This document shows positions 58,254 through 64,000 of a stretch of DNA of 64,000 nt, one piece after another. Made by a program: the position numbers and the translations under genes. Position 1 is the stretch's first letter; each line of letters starts with the position of its first letter. Location: contig JAXLVK010000012.1 in NCBI GenBank assembly GCA_046329055.1, positions 1-64,000 of the forward strand, in the 5' to 3' direction. Origin of the DNA: JADKCL01 sp046329055. Lineage in GTDB: Bacteria > Bacteroidota > Bacteroidia > J057 > JADKCL01. The notes beneath the pieces are model-generated. The model was not told the DNA's origin. It saw nothing but the letters and a program-made list of their open reading frames with translations, and ran no database searches.

Positions 58254-60620
58254 TTAGCCGTGATTCAATGCTGAGGTGGTTGATGAAGAACGCTCCTGCC
58301 GCTGAGCAAGCTCTGCCCAGCGGGCGGCGACATTGACAATGCTGAGATAGTGGTGTTGGGAGCCGGTCGCCCGGCCGGTATGGGAGTTGGAATTGATATC
58401 CGTGAAGAGCCGGCGGAGGAAATCCTTGGCTTTGGAGTCCCCCCTTCCCTCCCGCTCGATCATTCTTGCAAAGTCCCAGCAAGGTTCCACCGCCAGCTTT
58501 CGGCGACCTTGTCACGAAGCTGCTGACGGTATTGCGCATGGTGGGTCTTCACCTTGTTGATGAGGCTGTTCTGTATCTGATTCTCATCGGCGATATGGTG
58601 CTTGATCTCCAGCATCAGGTCACGCACAATGGGGAACTCTACCTCCCAGTTCAGGGGCACACCGAAGAGGGTGATGGCATTCTTTTCGCGCCGCTCCTTC
58701 TCTCCTTCCCGCAGGGGCAGAAAATGCCCTTTTGCGATCCGCTCCTGCTCATCGGCAAGTAATGCAGCCCTTGCGATGGGGAATTTGGGCCCGACCATGG
58801 TGATGCCTCCCGAGAGCCCCAAATGTGGATTGCCACAGGTCCATTTGCGAAAGCCTTGGTAAATGCGATCGGCCATGTCAAAGAGCAGGTCCACCGCCCG
58901 ACGAGAGAGGTCCCCCGCCCGCATAGATGATGTATGTGCCTGTGAGATAGGCATCATTGGACGCGCGCAGGGTATTCAGCCAACCCTTGAAGATGTCCAG
59001 GCTGCGGCTGAGGCAGGCATAATGCGCCAATACGGCGTCAGGGACCGCAAACCGCTCGCAAACTGATGCCAGGTTGTCCACGTCCATCCGCAAGATGGCG
59101 AGGCGCTTGAGTTCGCCCTCCGTTCTTCCCCGCCGCCCACAAGGTCCTCGAAAGTGAGCGGAACACCCTCCTCGTCCGCCGGGGAAACTGTTGCCGCCAT
59201 AAAAGACGAAGCCCAGCGCATCTGCTTGCCTTGTGGCAGCAGTGAGGAAGAAAAGGTGCTGTTCATGCAATGAAGCGCTTCCCTCGATTTGCGGCAGGGC
59301 TTGCTGCAATTCCTCGTTGCTCAGGAAGTAATTCCGCACCCTTTTCCCACAAGGTTTCACAGGACGCATTTCGTAGGGCAGGTTGAGTTTGCGGTCCGAC
59401 CGGAGCCACCACTTGGCATTGCGCAGCCGCTTTGCGGGTAAATCTGATCATGGGTGCTCTGCTTCAGGTCCAGAGCTTTATCCCCTGATCCGAAGCGGGC
59501 TTTTCATTCAGGCCAAATTCCTCGTTGGTGATGGGGTCGCGACCTTGGTCCCCTCCGATTTCACAGGGGGCAAAGAAGTCCTCTGTCGCAAGCATTTGCC
59601 GGGAGAATTTCTGCTTCTTCTTGGCATTGCCTGCTTGGATGAGCTGTTCCCAAATCTTGGCGATGCCGCCATTCTGCAAGTCCTTTTCCCCGAAAGCCAG
59701 GGAAGCCAGGAAAACGTGAGCTGAATCTGGTGCACCGCAAATATCCGCTCTGCCAAGGAGGCCTCTACTTTATGCAGTATCTCGAGATGGTGATCGGTAT
59801 GTGGCACAAGCAGGAAAAATCCGCCCCCACTCGCATACACGACATGCAGGCTCGACAAGTTGAGGGCAGCGAGCAACTCGTCCAAAACGCTGTCAATCAA
59901 CAACTGCAGGTAGAAGGACCGACCCTTGAGCAGCTTGGAGGCATTTTTAGAAATGATGTCGTAGAGGAAGGTCTGAATGCCTGACAAGTCTCCGCCAACG
60001 AGCAAGAAGGGCTTTTCGTTTTTGCTTTCGGCCTCATGGAGGCAAGAGGCCATTGCTGCCACCACCTTGGCATGGTCCGGGAGGGCCACGATGCCGCCTT
60101 GAATGGCTGCTGCCGGCAAAAAAGCTGCATGTCGCAAGACCAAATGGTAGGCTGTTTCCAGCAGTCCCTCAGCAGAAGAAGTCGGGAGCATCGCCCAATC
60201 CGTCACGAATGCCCTCCAAAGCGCCCTGTGATCTGGGGCTGATACCTGCTCCCTGGGGAAAATGTCCTCTGTGGCACTCAGGCTTACTACGGGGAATCGG
60301 TATTTGGGTGTGGTCATGCCCTGACCAAGCACTTCCAAAATGGGTCGAAGTGTGCCGGAATCCTGGTTCGTGGAGGCATTGGAGGCCATCCTTTGGGCAT
60401 CTGCAAGGGTTTTCCCTGGTCGGGAATCGGCGTCGAGCAATGCCTCTGCAATCATCTCCGACGTGATGCCGACCGCCTTCAATGGCATTTCCAGCTCCGC
60501 AAGGCAGGCACGTACTTGTTGCTCCCGGTTCGACGGCAGGTTGTGGGCAGCGGCATACCATGGCAAGATCTCCCCGATGATCGCGGCCGATTGCAGGACA
60601 TGGATGGCGTTATTTTCCAT
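58254..60620 (-). CDS. cas10: Type III-A Cas10/Csm1 (frameshifted; no HD motif visible)
   Basis: About 785 residues when joined. The first 370 residues are in one frame: MENNAIHVLQSAAIIGEILP, where Cas10 proteins with nuclease activity have an HD (HDIGK) motif; none is present. The first Palm has GGDLSGIQTFLYDIISKNAS, LKGRSFYLQLLIDSVLDELL and VVYASGGGFFLLVPH. After slips at about 59690, 59460 and 59170 come KRLAILRMDVDNLASVCERF and TYIIYAGGG, the place of the GGDD cyclase motif; here bases 58895-58925 are short of codons and read GGGPLSSGG. The C-terminal helical domain (SLINKVKTHHAQYRQQLRDK) is intact apart from a slip at 58465. The ATG overlaps cas6 by 11 bases. Confidence 0.85.
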
Positions 60621-61356
60621 GGTCTTGGGCTTGGATGGATTTCACGACGCCAAATCCGAATGCCACGCCCTTGCCCAGTCCGATGTAGTCCGGCAGGAAG
60701 ACGTTGGTGCTGAATTCGGCATTGAAGGCGAGGAAGCGGACATCCTTGTGACGGATGCTGCGCCCCTCCCAATACTGTGCAATGCTCACCTCGATGGGTT
60801 CCGCAACCCACCAATCCAAGCCCCGCGCCATGGTGAGGATGGTGTTCGTGAGCCGCTTCTCCAGGATGGTCGCCCGCCGCGCAAGGCTGTTCGTGGCAAG
60901 GTATTCCTTGTAAGGTTCGTCCTGCAATGCCAACCAATTCTGAATGCGGTAATGGAATTGTTGGTTCCAAGTCCGCAATACCACTTGGTTCATGCGCAAG
61001 TCGTCCACAGTCATCTCATGGGTTTTCCCATCCACCGTGAGGCGGCGCTCAGGCTGGGAGAAATACCGTTGCATGGCATCTGCCCCCTCGTTCAAGGCGA
61101 CGATGGCCGCCTTGCCCCGGATGGACTTGTACTGGATGAGCGGGTACCTGTAAATCTCGGCCCCATCGGCGTCGTGGTTGTGGAATAGGTGCTCGGCATG
61201 CCCCATTCGCTCGCCCATAGCACCACGGAATAGCGGGATATCGGGTGGGCTGAGTTCCATGCCAAACTCGACACGGAGATACCGTGCGCGGGTGATGGAG
61301 GGAAGAGGATGCTCCTCGCTGGGCCGCTGGGCGGCTAGAGTGGGTGGGTGTTGCAT
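60610..61356 (-). CDS. cas6: CRISPR RNA-processing endoribonuclease Cas6
   Basis: 248 residues from the ATG at 61356 (the frame is open further back, but that part is not protein-like). Residues RARYLRVEFGMELSPPDIPL, FRGAMGER, YRYPLIQYKSIRGKAAIVAL and the C-terminal glycine-rich loop DYIGLGKGVAFGFGVVK match the Bacteroidota-type Cas6 family. His residues in EHLFHNHDADG are candidates for catalysis. It cuts the precursor crRNA inside each repeat and leaves the 8-base handle. First gene of the cas block; it overlaps the cas10 start by 11 bases. The frame is intact. Confidence 0.85.
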   Translation of the reverse strand: MQHPPTLAAQRPSEEHPLPSITRARYLRVEFGMELSPPDIPLFRGAMGERMGHAEHLFHNHDADGAEIYRYPLIQYKSIRGKAAIVALNEGADAMQRYFSQPERRLTVDGKTHEMTVDDLRMNQVVLRTWNQQFHYRIQNWLALQDEPYKEYLATNSLARRATILEKRLTNTILTMARGLDWWVAEPIEVSIAQYWEGRSIRHKDVRFLAFNAEFSTNVFLPDYIGLGKGVAFGFGVVKSIQAQDHGK

Positions 61357-61378
61357 AATTGAATCCTTTATTGATCTA

Positions 61379-61651
61379 TCAAATCGAGTGGAGAACAGGT
61401 TCTGTTGGATGTGGGCTGAATTGCGATCCCCTCTCCTGCCGGATTGCGTCCACCTGATTGTCCAAGGCAACCGATTTGTCGTGGAATGCAGCTTCTTGGA
61501 TCTGCTTGTGGGCTTGGAGAAGGGTCAGGTCAGTGCGCAATGCAGTGAGGGTGGAGTGCAAGCTGTCCTGTGGGGAGGCGGCTTTGAACGCAAAGCAACC
61601 GAGGAGTATGATTGCCAGTATATGGATTCTAATCACGATCATGGTATTCAC
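61379..61651 (-). CDS. Small exported protein, 90 residues
   Basis: MNTMIVIRIHILAIILLGCF is a signal sequence with a possible lipobox (ILLGC). The mature part is a short coiled-coil-like helix (STLTALRTDLTLLQAHKQIQ, EAAFHDKSVALDNQVDAIRQ). Not recognised. It lies 33 bases after the VWA gene and 22 bases before cas6 on the same strand, so it may be part of one transcript with both. A membrane-associated function is likely; a link to CRISPR function is only by position. Confidence 0.5.
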   Translation of the reverse strand: MNTMIVIRIHILAIILLGCFAFKAASPQDSLHSTLTALRTDLTLLQAHKQIQEAAFHDKSVALDNQVDAIRQERGSQFSPHPTEPVLHSI

Positions 61652-61684
61652 TTTTGATTTTTGAACTAAAGGTATATGGGTTCA

Positions 61685-63271
61685 TCACATCCCCCCGATC
61701 TCCTTCAGCACACGCTTCAGGGACTCGGGATGATTGGGGTCATAGTGCCAATTGTGGTCAAACTCCTTTACCACTCCAGCGTTGGCGCTGTGGCCGATCA
61801 CGAGGCTGTGGAACTTGGTTTGCGCCTCCTTGGCGGATGTGATTCTTGCCATCAGCTCCTTGGGGAGGCCATCCATGACGAAATCGCTGATCATGAGGAC
61901 ATCCGACTTGCGGTAGGCTTCTGTTTCGATCATGCGGAGGCTCTCCACCAGGGCCGGACTTGCATCGGTGCCGCCGTGGAAGGACATTCCAAGGAAGTCT
62001 AGGAGCAGTGGAAGGCTATTGCGGAATTCCGTCAGGTCCATGGTGTGGATGCCCGTGCTGAAGTTGATGAGGTAGCACTTGCGTTGCTCGTTGAGGGCGA
62101 TCTTGAGCAGGGCAAAGCACAATACCTTGGCGACTTGCTCGGGCGCGCCGTGCATGGAACCGCTGGTGTCCACACAGATGATGATCGGGCCCTTTTTGTC
62201 TTCCTTTGACTTGAGCCGTTGTCGCTCGACTTCCTCTTCCTCTACGTCCATTGCGCGGCCCTTGAATTCGTATATCTGCAATCGCTTCTCCGCAAATCGT
62301 TTGTAAAACAACACCTCCAACTCAGGGTCGCTGAGCAGCGCCGTCTCGCCCGGCAGCAGGTGATTGAGGTCGTCGCCCTCTCGGACACCCACCAATTCGG
62401 ACTTCTGTGCATGGTCCACCCGCCATACGGTCTTGAATTCGATGTCGCGATAGGTCTCCTCCTCCAATTCGGTTTCTGCCTTGCGCATCCGCCCCAGCAT
62501 CTCGGCTAGCTGTTGCAGAACCTCGCTCCTCTGCAGGAGGTCGGCATATTGGCGCAGCAGGTTGAAGTTGAGTTTGTGCAGGTTGCCCCTGGACATGTCC
62601 CATAGCCGTCCGAGCTGATCGGTGAAGGGTTGCAAGGCATCCTTGAGCTTCTTCAGTTCCTCGATGCGGGCATAGAGGTCCTTGACGAATTTGGCGCGCT
62701 CCTGCTCGATGATGTGGAGTTGCCATGCGAGGTCCTTTTTGGTGAGGAGGGCCTGCCATTTTTCGGTGAGGTGGGCTCGGATGGATTCGAAAGATTTCTT
62801 GTCCTTTCCCTGAGTTTTCGGATCAAGGGATTTGGCAAACTGTTCGGTATAGAACGCTGGATCAATCTCGCGCTGCGGGTAAGTCTTTGCAAGAAATTCA
62901 TCCATTGACTTCCATACCTTGGGATACGTTGAAGGCAACAAGAAATTCAACTGACCAAGCAAATCGAACTCGGAAGCATGTGGCTTCTGTTTGGATTGAA
63001 TCTGTTTCTTGGTTGAGTTGATAAACCCCAAGATTTCACCTGTAACCTGAGAGGCAAACTCCTCATCTGAACCTGTGAGTTCGAGAAGTGTTGGATTCGA
63101 GGAGATCTGTTGGATCGAGTCGGCGAATTGCTCGGTTTGGTCTTTTCTGAGATCCAAGGCGATCTTTCCGCCTGATTTTAGATGCTGCTTGATTGCACCA
63201 ACAATCCTTGAACGGCCTTCCGCATTCCCAATCAATCCCAACCTTTCGAATCTAGCAAATTCGCTATCCAT
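61685..63271 (-). CDS. viaA: ViaA-like VWA domain protein
   Basis: 528 residues, intact. The N-terminal 330 residues are helical and charged (FARFERLGLIGNAEGRSRIV...), as in ViaA. The C-terminal VWA domain starts with GPIIICVDTSGSMHGAPEQV (the DxSxS MIDAS motif), with the Thr of SFHGGTDASPALVESL and the Asp of VLMISDFVMDGLP. ViaA works with the MoxR-type ATPase RavA as a chaperone-like pair that acts on membrane or respiratory complexes. Here the gene follows a RavA-like partial gene by 9 bases, which supports the pair. Gene symbol by family resemblance. Confidence 0.8.
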   Translation of the reverse strand: MDSEFARFERLGLIGNAEGRSRIVGAIKQHLKSGGKIALDLRKDQTEQFADSIQQISSNPTLLELTGSDEEFASQVTGEILGFINSTKKQIQSKQKPHASEFDLLGQLNFLLPSTYPKVWKSMDEFLAKTYPQREIDPAFYTEQFAKSLDPKTQGKDKKSFESIRAHLTEKWQALLTKKDLAWQLHIIEQERAKFVKDLYARIEELKKLKDALQPFTDQLGRLWDMSRGNLHKLNFNLLRQYADLLQRSEVLQQLAEMLGRMRKAETELEEETYRDIEFKTVWRVDHAQKSELVGVREGDDLNHLLPGETALLSDPELEVLFYKRFAEKRLQIYEFKGRAMDVEEEEVERQRLKSKEDKKGPIIICVDTSGSMHGAPEQVAKVLCFALLKIALNEQRKCYLINFSTGIHTMDLTEFRNSLPLLLDFLGMSFHGGTDASPALVESLRMIETEAYRKSDVLMISDFVMDGLPKELMARITSAKEAQTKFHSLVIGHSANAGVVKEFDHNWHYDPNHPESLKRVLKEIGGM

Positions 63272-63280
63272 GTCTGCCTT

Positions 63281-64000
63281 CTATTTGGATTGATCCTCAA
63301 CAGTTTCATAATATCTCTTGATTCGATCCGCCTCAATATCCAATTGACGAATCTCTTTCTCGGAAGCATTCAGATTGCTTTCCACAATCTCTGCAAGTTC
63401 TGGAGTGACGAATACGTTCACTCGAAGGTGCTTCAAGTCTTTTGATCGGAAGATTGAAATCTCCTGAAAGAGATCTTGTACATACTTCTTGCATTTTGCG
63501 ATCTGTTCGTCGAAATGCTTCTTTGTTGAAGAATGGGGTTTCCTTGTAGCCTTGATTTGCTCTTGATAGGACTCCACAAGAATATCATATTGGGTTCCGG
63601 TATCGTGGTAATAATTCCCAGCCTTAATCACGATTGAATTTTTCTTGTTCCCTTTACGACATTTACGGCTACTTTCGTGACGATAATGTCCACCATTGTT
63701 TGAGTAAAACTTGATGGTCGATTCACTCGTTGGGGAGAGAGAATCAAATTCCAAAATTTCGATCAGCGCGGCACCGGAATAGCCATCGACCAAATAGTAT
63801 TTCCCTTCAAATACTCTTAATCTCTCCTTCTGAATCGGCTTCAGAAAGCTTGTTTCTTCCAAGACATCCGCGTCAATCTCCTTCAACTCCTCTCGAAGCT
63901 CATTAAGATCCAAACTGAGTTTGTATCCATGCCTTTGAATTGCACCCTTGACCTCACGGTTGCAGATATCGAGCATCACCTCACTGTCCCAAACACAATG
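63281..64000 (-). CDS. RavA-like MoxR AAA ATPase, C-terminal part (5' end outside the window)
   Basis: 240 codons up to the window edge without a stop. A GTG/ATG pair at 63979 is a possible start, but the frame is open beyond it (CVWDSEVMLDIC), so I take this as the C-terminal part of a larger protein. It has helical, charged segments (KLSLDLNELREELKEIDADV), a Cys/His-rich middle (HYRHESSRKCRKGNKKNS) and a Lys/Glu-rich end. The WDSEV-type phrase and position directly before the VWA gene fit the tail of a MoxR/RavA ATPase; the Walker motifs would lie outside. Confidence 0.5.
   Translation of the reverse strand, partial: HCVWDSEVMLDICNREVKGAIQRHGYKLSLDLNELREELKEIDADVLEETSFLKPIQKERLRVFEGKYYLVDGYSGAALIEILEFDSLSPTSESTIKFYSNNGGHYRHESSRKCRKGNKKNSIVIKAGNYYHDTGTQYDILVESYQEQIKATRKPHSSTKKHFDEQIAKCKKYVQDLFQEISIFRSKDLKHLRVNVFVTPELAEIVESNLNASEKEIRQLDIEADRIKRYYETVEDQSK

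Overview
The window reads as a chromosome segment of a fairly GC-rich member of the Bacteroidota, most likely a gliding or saprospirian-type bacterium. The evidence is at least five large secreted proteins with type IX secretion sorting tails (type A tails at about 19.3, 19.5, 29.3, 31.1 and 38.2 kb, one type B tail at position 2-202), LytTR response regulators with a propeller-type LytS kinase, an Rpn-type nuclease, and little Shine-Dalgarno signal. Many genes with recognisable products are split over two or three frames by single-base indels, while others (the RND efflux operon, the transposase, the VWA gene, most of cas6) are clean. I read much of the frame breakage as uncorrected long-read errors mixed with some genuine decay, so spans are given for the reconstructed gene.

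Layout. 0-9 kb: tail of a CHU_C protein, a lipoprotein hydrolase, REP-like repeats, and a surface glycan/lipid region (GT2, SGNH hydrolase, a GT-like protein, an Rpn nuclease, GNAT, membrane GT2, ketoacyl-ACP synthase III, acyl carrier protein). 9-15.3 kb: a GbsR/MarR regulator with a perfect palindromic operator candidate, then TolC, HlyD-type adaptor and RND pump, ending in a terminator. 15.4-31.3 kb: two small cytoplasmic proteins, four large secreted proteins, a YpfJ-type zinc peptidase, and palindromic repeats. 31.4-38.4 kb: LytTR regulator with a propeller histidine kinase and a further secreted protein. 38.3-41.0 kb: a 3'-truncated IS1634-like transposase bracketed by two 0.65-kb direct repeats. 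41.0-45.7 kb: a polymorphic-toxin locus on the minus strand, made of an annexin-repeat-like leader protein, a large effector with a glycine-rich membrane region and a C-terminal toxin-like domain, an immunity candidate, a decayed orphan copy of the toxin tail, and a second paralogous immunity candidate. 46.0-49.4 kb: a 22-bp minisatellite, a hypothetical gene, a LytTR regulator, and a GH114-like lipoprotein. 49.5-61.4 kb: a CRISPR array of about 57 repeats and a type III-A (Csm) operon reading cas6-cas10-csm2-csm3-csm4-csm5-(small ORF)-cas1 remnant-cas2 towards the array. 61.4-64 kb: a small secreted protein, a ViaA-like VWA protein and the end of a RavA-like ATPase, all co-directional with the cas operon.

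The two most interesting systems are the toxin locus and the CRISPR locus. In the toxin locus, the sequence between the two immunity genes still encodes a recognisable but degenerate copy of the effector's last 40 residues, a direct trace of toxin-tail exchange. In the CRISPR locus, the array is chimeric: the leader-distal seven repeats share only the crRNA-handle end with the other fifty, a hybrid repeat marks the junction, a palindromic element sits inside one spacer, cas1 is reduced to its last 59 codons beside an intact cas2, Cas10 shows no HD motif, the GGDD region is damaged, and Csm3 seems to lack the usual catalytic Asp.
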